From Minisyncoccota bacterium (GTDB lineage Bacteria; Patescibacteria; Paceibacteria; UBA9973): 8,965 nt of DNA. Of the stretch, positions 1-6,189 are shown one piece after another. The notes under the pieces are model-generated. The model had not been told where the DNA came from. It made no database searches and saw only the letters and a program-made list of their open reading frames with translations. Position numbers and translations under genes: made by a program. The stretch's first letter is position 1. Every line of letters starts with the position of its first letter. Where the stretch lies: the NCBI GenBank assembly GCA_028696935.1, contig JAQVGE010000033.1, positions 1-8,965 on the forward strand. Direction: 5' to 3'.

Positions 1-606
1 TTTTCAGTTAATTCGGTTATGCCAGGAGATGTTTTTACCCTAACAGTTTATTCTCATTCGGTTTCTGTGACAGCAACGAGCTCTGATACTACATCAACTA
101 TTGCCTCTAAATTAATACATGCAATTAATGCAACAACTGCTTCGCAGTGGAATGAGTATGGAAGTTTTCCATCAACACACATTGCTTACACCGATACTGA
201 TTCTTGGATTCATTACCCGACAAAACCTTATGCTTACTGGGGTGGTCCAGATACGGTTATTATTAGATTAGATTACCAGCACAGTTTTGCTCCTAGTGTA
301 AAAAGAGCTTGTTCAAATTTTCAAACATCTTCTTTGTGTACGGCAAATTCTGGATGTTCTTGGTCAACACCTACTCCGACCGTTACTGTTTGGGCAAACG
401 GCTCAACTAGCCCAGCGACTGTTCCTTCAGGGAGTAATGTTTCTGTGACTTGGGATTCAACCAATGCAACTAATTGTACTTGTACTTATCTAAAAAATGG
501 AGTTTCTACTTCCTGTGGAACAGGAGCCGATAAATTAACAACTCCTTATATTGCACAAGGGGTAAATGCTAAAACAACTTTTACGGTTAGTTGTACACAA
601 GACTAA
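1..606 (+). CDS. C-terminal part of a secreted Ig-like domain protein (5' end outside window)
   Basis: The frame is open from base 1 (reading FSVNSV before the first ATG at 19) to TAA at 604-606, so the true start almost certainly lies upstream and the ATG at 19 is internal. Three parts are visible. First is a segment with a GDVFTLTV motif followed by SDTTSTIASKLIHAINAT, which resembles by eye the 'GDxFTLTV...DTxxxIAxxLxxAINA' repeats of phage structural proteins and large adhesins. Second is a short cysteine motif (C-x9-C-x5-GCSW, about 310-363) like a plexin/PSI-type knot. Third is a terminal Ig-like domain from about 376, with TVTVWANGSTSP, a VTWDSTNAT strand and cysteines in a CxC...C...C pattern. 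The same cap ends the 741-residue protein at 1515-3740. No C-terminal membrane helix and no LPXTG motif is present. Extracellular location is inferred from composition and neighbours. The specific function is unknown. Confidence 0.85.
   Translation, partial: FSVNSVMPGDVFTLTVYSHSVSVTATSSDTTSTIASKLIHAINATTASQWNEYGSFPSTHIAYTDTDSWIHYPTKPYAYWGGPDTVIIRLDYQHSFAPSVKRACSNFQTSSLCTANSGCSWSTPTPTVTVWANGSTSPATVPSGSNVSVTWDSTNATNCTCTYLKNGVSTSCGTGADKLTTPYIAQGVNAKTTFTVSCTQD
376..603 (+). other. Terminal 'VWANG' Ig-like cap domain, copy 1
   Basis: This is a protein domain of about 76 residues ending the upstream gene. It shares TVTVWANGSTSP, VTWDSTNAT, CTYLK, SCG and TTFTV with positions 3504-3737, and the DNA is also clearly similar (for example a shared actgtttgggcaaa). 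Both copies sit at the extreme C-terminus of their proteins. Four cysteines are conserved (CxC, then one mid-domain, one in the last strand), which would suit disulfides outside the cell. Confidence 0.8.
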
Positions 607-668
607 CATAAAACTAATATTTCTTAAGATTTTTGTATTTAGGATATAAAAGTTATCCACTTGTTGTA

Positions 669-698
669 TTGACAAACAGGGCTAAATCATATCATAAT
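669..698 (+). promoter_or_regulatory. Sigma70-type promoter of the lipoprotein gene
   Basis: A perfect -35 box TTGACA (669-674) is followed after 18 bp by CATAAT (693-698), one mismatch from the -10 consensus. Transcription should start near 705, giving a leader of about 30 nt before the ATG at 735. It is the only promoter here with a consensus -35 box and lacks the TGn extension found at the other three. Confidence 0.7.
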
Positions 699-734
699 AA
701 AATTAAGAAATTTTGAAAATTAAATATATAGGAA

Positions 735-1388
735 ATGAAAAAGATCTTGATTTTATTGATCGGCTTGTTTTTCATCCTTATAATAGGGTGTGATGGGCCT
801 TTGGCACCCTTGGTGCCTGATGAACCTGATCCTGTTCCTATTTTGGAACTCGCTATATCTGCCTCACCTTTAAATCTTACCGAAGGTGAACAGTCGACAG
901 TTGTTTGGAACACAAACGGAAATAACTGTACTTTAAATGGGGAAGTTGTTAGTTCAAATGGAATTAAGGTGGTTAAACCCTTAAACACCACTGACTACAC
1001 TTTAACTTCTTGTCTTGGAGAGATAAAAAAAACTTCCACTATAACTATCGTTGTTGAACCAGTTTTAGTTCCGACTAGAACAGACACTCTTTGTCGTTCC
1101 TATTGGCAACTAAAAGAAACCATCTATTTGTTTGAAGGAGAATGGCATACTGTTAACCTTCAAGAAGGCCAAAAAAGGACGAAAAGATATTTTTATCCTA
1201 ATAATACTTTTGAAGCTTTTCTCGATGGAGCTTTGATTGGTAATGGAAACTGGCAATGGCTTTCATCCGACTCAATTCTTTTGAGTCAAGAAAGGCGTGC
1301 TTACAAGATGACAGACACAACCTTAGTCTTGTTCGGTAATTCAGAAAATGCCTATGGCATTAGTACTTTTGTTCGAAGTTCTAAGTAA
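735..1388 (+). CDS. Lipoprotein with Ig-like and probable lipocalin-like domain
   Basis: The 217-residue product starts with a lipoprotein signal peptide: MKK, a hydrophobic stretch, then a lipobox IIGC with the lipidated cysteine at residue 19. This predicts export and tethering to the outer face of the cytoplasmic membrane. A proline/acidic linker (about 21-35) leads to an Ig-like domain (about 36-107) with SASPLNLTEGE, a TVVWNTNG strand and cysteines at 65 and 93, the same module as in neighbouring genes. The C-terminal part (about 113-214) has W124, a YFYPNNTFEAF strand, GNGNWQW, SDSILLS and a TDTTLVLF strand. This order resembles small lipocalin-like domains of Bacteroidota lipoproteins, so a ligand-binding or structural barrel is likely; no ligand can be named. 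The start is fixed by the signal peptide. Only a weak AGGA lies directly upstream, too close to the ATG for a normal Shine-Dalgarno. It is a single-gene unit with its own promoter and terminator. Confidence 0.88.
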   Translation: MKKILILLIGLFFILIIGCDGPLAPLVPDEPDPVPILELAISASPLNLTEGEQSTVVWNTNGNNCTLNGEVVSSNGIKVVKPLNTTDYTLTSCLGEIKKTSTITIVVEPVLVPTRTDTLCRSYWQLKETIYLFEGEWHTVNLQEGQKRTKRYFYPNNTFEAFLDGALIGNGNWQWLSSDSILLSQERRAYKMTDTTLVLFGNSENAYGISTFVRSSK

Positions 1389-1403
1389 AAATAAAATGAG
1401 ATT

Positions 1404-1430
1404 GCTGCGTTTTTAAACGCAGCTTTTTTA
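1404..1430 (+). terminator. Intrinsic terminator of the lipoprotein gene
   Basis: GCTGCGTT (1404-1411) pairs with AACGCAGC (1416-1423) around a 4-nt loop, followed by six T residues (1424-1429). It starts 15 nt after the TAA stop. This is a textbook rho-independent terminator. Confidence 0.9.
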
Positions 1431-1468
1431 TTTGTATTGATAATTTTATTCTTCTTGTCTTTTAAAAA

Positions 1469-1477
1469 TGATATAAT
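1469..1477 (+). promoter_or_regulatory. Extended -10 promoter of the 741-residue surface protein gene
   Basis: TGATATAAT (1469-1477) is a perfect extended -10 element. No convincing -35 box sits 16-18 bp upstream. Transcription would start near 1484, giving a leader of about 30 nt. No Shine-Dalgarno sequence precedes the ATG at 1515; the leader is almost pure A/T. Confidence 0.72.
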
Positions 1478-1500
1478 TTAATTAAGTTTTTAATTAAATT
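1475..1500. repeat. 11-bp A/T inverted repeat over the -10 and start of transcript
   Basis: AATTTAATTAA (1475-1485) and TTAATTAAATT (1490-1500) are exact inverted copies around GTTT. The dyad begins inside the -10 box and covers the likely transcription start. It could be an operator or a weak leader hairpin, but in such AT-rich DNA it may be chance. Confidence 0.4.
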
Positions 1501-1514
1501 TAAATATAACTATT

Positions 1515-3740
1515 ATGAAAATTTTAAAATTTTTTGTTTTTGTTTTGATAGGGTTTGTTGGTTTTACTACAAACTTTACAGTTGTTTCTGCAACCACCGC
1601 TGTAGAGTATTCAAAAGGACCAGTTTTGGCATCTGTGGGTATTCACGACATAGAGATAGACCAAAAAGATAATGTTTTAGATATCTCTTTTAACATTTCA
1701 AACGGAGAAGGTGTTCAGACAGGTGTTATGTATGGAGTTAAGCTCATAAAAGAAACGGACCAAGGTCAGTTTGTGGTTGATGAAAAGGTTTATGATGAAA
1801 AATTAACCCTAGGAGAAAATGTTCTCATTGAGAAAAATATTACTTATGTGGCTCCTTCTAGTCTTGATGGAGAATATTCTGTTTTGTTGGTTGCCAAAAA
1901 TGAAAGTAGTTTTGTTTTTGGGATGTCTTTTGCTGGTAAGATAAATTTAGTTTCTTCAGAAAAAGGAATAGAAATATTACCTGAATCTTGTTCGCTTTTT
2001 ATTGATAAGGCCCCATTTGATAGAGGTTATGATTTATCAAGAGGGGTTGATGTTTCTAAAGAAGAAAGTTTAATTTTAAAATGTGATATTTCAAACAAGA
2101 CAGATGGAGACATTGTAGCTAATCCAGTTTTTGAAACTCATTATCGAACAGTATATGGAGAAATTGTTCCTCATTCAGATGTTTTAAATAATCCTATAAC
2201 TCTTAGTCAGGGTGAAAATAAAGATGTTTTAATTTATTTACCAAAAGCTTTAAAGCCTCAATCTTATGATGTAAAAGTTTCACTTGAATATGAGAATGGC
2301 AATTCAAACAGTATCATCACCCACTATGTTCTTCAAGGGGCAAGTGCAACAATTCAGAATTTATCTTTAGATAAAGACTATTATGAGAAAGGTGAGACGG
2401 CTAAGATTTTCTTGTCTTGGTTTCCATCAGCTGACAGTTTCCCAGGAAGTAGAATAGGAGAAGGAAGCTCAATTTCTGATGTTTCTATGAAAGCAAAAAT
2501 CACCAATAAAAATGGTTTAAATTGTACTTCCCCATTAATTGAAAGTCTTTCCATGGAACACAATACAATGAAAAATGAATTCAATGTTCCTATAACTAAA
2601 AGTTGTATTAATCCAGAAGTTTCTCTTTCTTTAGTTGATGGTAAAGGGAATATTTTAGATGAAAAAACATTTAAAGTCGAAACAACAACAAAAGCAGAAG
2701 AACCAAATTTAATTTTCCCAATTGTTTTGATAATTATTGCTCTTATTTTAATTCTTTATTTTTTAGGCAAGAAAAAGAATCTTTCTGTGAGTAATACCCA
2801 GATTAATTCTTTCTTCCTCATTCTTGTTTTTGCCTTCTCTAGTTTAATTATTCCTCTGGTTAAAACTTCAGCTTATTATGCTTTGGAAATTGCTGTTAAT
2901 GGTGGTGGAGGTGGTGGCGGCGGAGGAACAACTGATCCTGCTGATACGGGAACTCCTCCAGCTGGTTTAAACGCTAGTATCAATTTAGACAAAACAGTTT
3001 ATTCTCCTGGTGAGACAATCACTGTGACCTCATCTGTTTTTTATGTTGCTTGTTCTAATACGACAAAAGATATTGAAGTAACTGGTTATATAACTAATGG
3101 CAGTACTTACACAAGTAGTACCCAAACTTTATATGTGGGGTCTGTTACAGGTGGAGCTAGTCCTACCTACTATACTTCTAATTTTACAGCTCCAAGCACC
3201 GCTGGAACATATGTGTTAAAGGTCAAAATTGATGGTTATACTCCGGCTTATTATTCTTCTGGTGTTACAAGTTCATATTATGAAGACTTTGTGTCCTTTA
3301 AATATGACCTAGTTGAGGGTATGTATGATTATTATTCTAGTCATCCATATATAGATGCAGTTATTGGCATAATTTATACTGCTGATGATTTGAATGATTT
3401 ATATCTAATAAATGATTTTATTAGTGAAGTTACTATCTCAGGATCAGATAAGTCTCTAAGTTTTAGTCGTAATTATGATTTACAATTTACCGTTATTGCT
3501 CCACCAACCGTGACTGTTTGGGCAAATGGGTCAACTAGTCCATCAGCCATATCTTCAGGGGGTAATGTTGATGTTACTTGGGATTCAACTAATGCAACTA
3601 GTTGTAATTGTACATATTTAAAAGATGTTAATGGGATTAAAAAACCATTTTCTTGTGGAAATGGAACAGATAAGATAAGTCCTAATATTATAAGTGGAGT
3701 AACCACTCAAACAACTTTCACGGTTATTTGCTCTAATTAA
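1515..3740 (+). CDS. Surface protein with internal membrane hairpin, Gly9 linker and two Ig-like modules
   Basis: The 741-residue product opens with a signal peptide (1-26, probable cleavage VVSA|TT), which fixes the start although no Shine-Dalgarno is present. A long beta-rich ectodomain (about 34-395) follows, of a family I cannot name. It is clearly homologous to residues about 30-397 of the gene at 6190; shared blocks include KETDxGQF, YVAP, LPKALKPQ, YDVKVS, SATIQN and SLDKDYY. Then come helix 1 (399-418), a basic loop KKK (419-421) and helix 2 (about 432-449). Helix 2 ends in LVKTSA|YYA, a possible signal peptidase I site. By the positive-inside rule both flanking arms lie outside the cell. 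The second arm has nine consecutive glycines (463-471), an Ig-like domain (about 484-600), a segment unique to this paralog (about 600-660) and the VWANG cap (663-741). No LPXTG motif or C-terminal anchor is seen. It is a single-gene unit ending in a strong terminator. A surface adhesion or envelope role is inferred; no enzymatic motif is visible. Confidence 0.9.
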   Translation: MKILKFFVFVLIGFVGFTTNFTVVSATTAVEYSKGPVLASVGIHDIEIDQKDNVLDISFNISNGEGVQTGVMYGVKLIKETDQGQFVVDEKVYDEKLTLGENVLIEKNITYVAPSSLDGEYSVLLVAKNESSFVFGMSFAGKINLVSSEKGIEILPESCSLFIDKAPFDRGYDLSRGVDVSKEESLILKCDISNKTDGDIVANPVFETHYRTVYGEIVPHSDVLNNPITLSQGENKDVLIYLPKALKPQSYDVKVSLEYENGNSNSIITHYVLQGASATIQNLSLDKDYYEKGETAKIFLSWFPSADSFPGSRIGEGSSISDVSMKAKITNKNGLNCTSPLIESLSMEHNTMKNEFNVPITKSCINPEVSLSLVDGKGNILDEKTFKVETTTKAEEPNLIFPIVLIIIALILILYFLGKKKNLSVSNTQINSFFLILVFAFSSLIIPLVKTSAYYALEIAVNGGGGGGGGGTTDPADTGTPPAGLNASINLDKTVYSPGETITVTSSVFYVACSNTTKDIEVTGYITNGSTYTSSTQTLYVGSVTGGASPTYYTSNFTAPSTAGTYVLKVKIDGYTPAYYSSGVTSSYYEDFVSFKYDLVEGMYDYYSSHPYIDAVIGIIYTADDLNDLYLINDFISEVTISGSDKSLSFSRNYDLQFTVIAPPTVTVWANGSTSPSAISSGGNVDVTWDSTNATSCNCTYLKDVNGIKKPFSCGNGTDKISPNIISGVTTQTTFTVICSN
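2901..2927 (+). repeat. GGN trinucleotide run encoding nine glycines
   Basis: Nine consecutive glycine codons (ggt, gga and ggc mixed) encode a flexible linker directly after the second membrane helix and its candidate cleavage site. It is a sharp G-rich island in AT-rich DNA. Repeat slippage could change linker length in steps of one residue without losing frame. The paralog at 6190 has no glycine run at this point. Confidence 0.9.
3504..3737 (+). other. Terminal 'VWANG' Ig-like cap domain, copy 2
   Basis: These are the last 78 residues of the 741-residue protein: PTVTVWANGSTSP, VTWDSTNATSCNCTYLK, FSCGNG and TTFTVICSN. It matches the C-terminus of the gene ending at 606, with a short insertion between CTYLK and SCG. 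The four cysteines are kept. Confidence 0.8.
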
Positions 3741-3756
3741 AATATTTGAATTACTT

Positions 3757-3802
3757 ATTTATACACAAAAACCAGCATAAAGGCTGGTTTTTGTGTATAA
3801 AT
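3757..3802. terminator. Strong, symmetric intrinsic terminator
   Basis: The arms 3757-3776 and 3783-3802 pair perfectly over 20 bp around a 6-nt loop (ATAAAG). The core AAAAACCAGC / GCTGGTTTTT gives an A-tract on one side and a T-tract on the other, so it could work in both directions. It begins 16 nt after the stop codon of the 741-residue protein gene. The next gene runs the same way, so only the + strand function is needed here. Confidence 0.92.
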
Positions 3803-3824
3803 TATTCTTGCATGCTTTTATCTA

Positions 3825-3833
3825 TGATATAAT
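3825..3833 (+). promoter_or_regulatory. Extended -10 promoter of the InlB-repeat gene
   Basis: TGATATAAT (3825-3833) is identical to the element before the 1515 gene, again without a recognisable -35 box. A small dyad AATACT-TTAT-AGTATT (3831-3846) starts inside the -10. The leader to the ATG at 3882 is about 40 nt, very T-rich, with no Shine-Dalgarno. Confidence 0.72.
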
Positions 3834-3881
3834 ACTTTATAGTATTTTCTTATTATTTTTTATTAGTCGTCTTTATATTTT

Positions 3882-6074
3882 ATGATTAAATTTAATAAAC
3901 TATTCTTAATTTTATCAATCTTGTTTTTTTCTTTTTTCTTAAGTTCATCTTCTGCTTTGGCTGGATCAGCAACAGGAAGTGTGACAATTGACGTTTATGC
4001 TTCTTGTACTACTGGGCCTGCTGGGTATACTAAATGTTCAGATGAAAATCAAACTTGTTCTTTTTCCGGTGAGGCCAATGTTGCTTTTGGTTGTAATAGC
4101 TCGTTTAACTATAAAGATTCAACTGATAGTATTGCTTGTAACAACACCACTTTTGGAGGAGACCCAGCCCCAGGTGTTTTCAAGGCCTGTTTTTATAAAC
4201 CGTATGTAATGCCGACTTCTACTGTTCCAACAGTTTCAAATCTTGCTTGTAAATCTGCCACCTTAAATGCAAATGTAACTGATGCAGGTTTCCCTGCAAC
4301 TGTAACTGGACGTGGTTTTTATTGGGGCCCTGCTTCACATCCAACGACTGGTGGGGCTGCAGGTTCTGGTACAGGGGCTTATTCATTGAATATTACAGGA
4401 CTAAACCCTTCAACGACCTACTGGATTTTTAGTTATGCTGGAAATGCGACTGGTACTTTTTATTCAGCTCAAAATACTTTTACTACTCCAGCTTGTCCGA
4501 CCCACACCGTCACCTTCAACGGTAATGGTTCAACTGGTGGATCAACTGCTACTCAAACTTTCACTGAAGGTGAAACAAAAAATCTAAATGCTAATGGATT
4601 TACCAGAACAGGCTATACTTTTGCCGGTTGGGCAACATCCTCAACTGGATCAGTTGTTTATGCTAACCAAGCTAGTTATACAATGGGAACATCTAATGTA
4701 ACCTTATACGCAAAGTGGACAGCAAATGCTGTCATGTCCGGTACTATCAATGCAAACAACTGTACAATCGCAGCAGGTGGTAATAGTTGTAGTTCAAGTC
4801 TAAGCTGGAGTACTACAAACCCAGTTGGAACTTCAGCTGTTACAACTCCAACCAACATTACTGTTAAAACAGCTAACACAAGTACTGCAACCTATACTGT
4901 TGCCTATGGAACTCGAACATTTTATCTATACAACAACGGAACACTCCTTGATCAAGATCCAGCTACTGCTTCATGTACTTCAGGAACTAGTTGGAATGGA
5001 AGTAGTTGTCAGACGAATGTTGTTACCCACACTGTCACTTTCAACGGTAATGGTTCAACTGGTGGATCAACTGCTACTCAAACTTTCACTGAAGGTGAAA
5101 CAAAAAATCTAAATGCTAATGGATTTACCAGAACAGGCTATACTTTTGCTGGCTGGGCAACAACTTCTACTGGGTCAGTTGTTTATGCTAACCAAGCTAG
5201 TTATACAATGGGAACATCTAATGTAACCTTATATGCAAAGTGGACAGCAAATGCTGTCATGTCCGGTACTATCAATGCAAACAACTGTACAATCGCAGCA
5301 GGTGGTAATAGTTGTAGTTCAAGTCTAAGCTGGAGTACTACAAACCCAGTTGGAACTTCAGCTGTTACAACTCCAACCAACATTACTGTTAAAACAGCTA
5401 ACACAAGTACTGCAACCTATACTGTTGCCTATGGAACTCGAACATTTTATCTATACAACAACGGAACACTCCTTGATCAAGATCCAGCTACTGCTTCATG
5501 TACTTCAGGAACTACTTGGAATGGAAGTGTTTGTCAGACGAATGTAGCTCCAGTTGTTACTCTAACTGCTAATCCAGATTCAGGTACAGCGGGAGTAGTT
5601 AATCCAACTCTAACTTGGACAGTTTCTGGAACAGCCACTTCTTGTACTGCTTCATCTCTTGAGTCTAACTGGTCTGGTTCTAAAACAGTCGGGGGTTCTC
5701 AAATAATGGGGGTACTAAATACACCAAAAACTTATACTTATAACTTATATTGCTCCAATGGTTCAGTAAATAGTCCTATAGTGACAGAAACTATTTATGT
5801 TACTCTTCCTGCTAAAATTTTAAGTTTCACCGCTAATCCAGATGAAGTCAAATATAACGGGATAACATCCTTGGCTTGGTCTTCAGAAGATGCTCCCGCA
5901 ACATGTAATTTGTCTGGTGGAGAATTTAGTTCTGACCCTGTGCCAAATAACTCAACTGGTTATTCTGCTGGGCCTCTCAAAGAAACAACAACTTTCACTC
6001 TTCAGTGTGGAGATGCCCAAGCTGAAGTAATTGTTGTTGTTTTACCACCAGATCCTATCTTTGACGAGAATTAA
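3882..6074 (+). CDS. Secreted multidomain protein with duplicated InlB-type repeat unit, FN3-like and Ig-like domains
   Basis: The 730-residue product has a signal peptide (1-27, cleavage SALA|GS), which fixes the start. Domains in order: a cysteine-rich N-terminal module (about 29-108) with CSFSG, a VAFG strand, FGGDPAPG and KAC, like small modules seen in other bacterial secreted proteins; a fibronectin III-like domain (about 115-203) with SATLNANV, GFYWG, ITGLNPSTTYW; then two 175-residue units (207-381 and 382-556). Each unit holds a Listeria-Bacteroides (InlB B-type) repeat (VTFNGNG, GYTFAGWAT, VTLYAKW), a module with C-x8-C (GTINANNC, GGNSC, LSW) and a C-x8-C tail (GTxWNG). Two Ig-like domains (557-642 and 645-724) follow, each with one cysteine in either half (588/624; 675/709). 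No membrane helix, LPXTG motif or other anchor is visible after the signal peptide, so it is probably secreted or held non-covalently. InlB-type repeats are known as extracellular structural or adhesive modules; a specific partner cannot be named. It is a single-gene unit. Confidence 0.92.
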   Translation: MIKFNKLFLILSILFFSFFLSSSSALAGSATGSVTIDVYASCTTGPAGYTKCSDENQTCSFSGEANVAFGCNSSFNYKDSTDSIACNNTTFGGDPAPGVFKACFYKPYVMPTSTVPTVSNLACKSATLNANVTDAGFPATVTGRGFYWGPASHPTTGGAAGSGTGAYSLNITGLNPSTTYWIFSYAGNATGTFYSAQNTFTTPACPTHTVTFNGNGSTGGSTATQTFTEGETKNLNANGFTRTGYTFAGWATSSTGSVVYANQASYTMGTSNVTLYAKWTANAVMSGTINANNCTIAAGGNSCSSSLSWSTTNPVGTSAVTTPTNITVKTANTSTATYTVAYGTRTFYLYNNGTLLDQDPATASCTSGTSWNGSSCQTNVVTHTVTFNGNGSTGGSTATQTFTEGETKNLNANGFTRTGYTFAGWATTSTGSVVYANQASYTMGTSNVTLYAKWTANAVMSGTINANNCTIAAGGNSCSSSLSWSTTNPVGTSAVTTPTNITVKTANTSTATYTVAYGTRTFYLYNNGTLLDQDPATASCTSGTTWNGSVCQTNVAPVVTLTANPDSGTAGVVNPTLTWTVSGTATSCTASSLESNWSGSKTVGGSQIMGVLNTPKTYTYNLYCSNGSVNSPIVTETIYVTLPAKILSFTANPDEVKYNGITSLAWSSEDAPATCNLSGGEFSSDPVPNNSTGYSAGPLKETTTFTLQCGDAQAEVIVVVLPPDPIFDEN
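4500..5024 (+). repeat. 525-bp tandem repeat, unit 1
   Basis: This is the first of two adjacent in-frame units of 525 bp (175 codons). By direct comparison they differ at about 14 positions (about 97% identical). Each unit encodes an InlB-type repeat plus the C-x8-C module and the WNG cysteine tail. Confidence 0.95.
5025..5549 (+). repeat. 525-bp tandem repeat, unit 2
   Basis: This is the second unit, offset by exactly 525 bp. Uninterrupted identity with unit 1 runs 280 bp (4710-4989 against 5235-5514) and 110 bp (4515-4624 against 5040-5149). The differences cluster at the unit edges and in a short patch around the ATSSTGS/ATTSTGS codons. This pattern suggests recent duplication or gene conversion of the core. 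Confidence 0.95.
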
Positions 6075-6100
6075 ATTACAATAGAGCTAAATATATTCTC

Positions 6101-6135
6101 AAAAAAAGACAGAGTCCCAAAGCCGTGTCTTTTTT
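6101..6135 (+). terminator. Probable intrinsic terminator of the InlB-repeat gene
   Basis: AAAAAAGACA (6102-6111) pairs with TGTCTTTTTT (6126-6135) over 10 bp around a 14-nt loop, 27 nt after the stop codon. The stem is A/T-rich and the loop long, so it is weaker than the other two terminators, but it has the A-tract/T-tract form and the right position. Confidence 0.6.
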
Positions 6136-6147
6136 GGACAAAAAATG

Positions 6148-6156
6148 TGTTATAAT
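6148..6156 (+). promoter_or_regulatory. Extended -10 promoter of the second hairpin-protein gene
   Basis: TGTTATAAT (6148-6156) is a perfect extended -10, starting only 12 nt after the terminator stem. A -35 box at proper spacing is not evident. The leader is about 27 nt to the ATG at 6190, A/T-rich with a T7 run and no Shine-Dalgarno close to the start. Confidence 0.7.
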
Positions 6157-6189
6157 TTTAAGGTTATTAATTTTTTTAAGAAAATCTCT

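Noticed and set aside
19..21. ATG at 19 as the real start of the first gene
   Set aside because: The frame continues upstream to base 1 without a stop, no signal peptide follows the ATG, and it falls inside a domain-like strand.
653..660. TTATCCAC, a match to most of a DnaA box
   Set aside because: It is a single copy with no cluster, no AT-rich unwinding element pattern and no replication genes nearby. One 8-bp match is expected by chance.
692..991. Minus-strand open frame of 99 codons opposite the lipoprotein gene
   Set aside because: It lies mostly antisense to a well-supported lipoprotein gene and overlaps its promoter. Its protein shows no domain, and no promoter was seen for it.
2381..2584. 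Minus-strand open frame inside the 1515 gene
   Set aside because: It is antisense to a conserved ectodomain region shared with the paralog, so the + strand is the coding one.
4676..5547. Pairs of identical short open frames on both strands (for example 4676-4879/5201-5404 minus and 4825-5112/5350-5547 plus)
   Set aside because: Their repetition only reflects the 525-bp tandem duplication of the real gene; they are frame shadows.
4500..5549. Diversity-generating retroelement template/variable repeat pair
   Set aside because: The differences between the two copies are mixed (C/T, A/T, G/T and others) without adenine bias, the copies are in tandem, and no reverse transcriptase is present.
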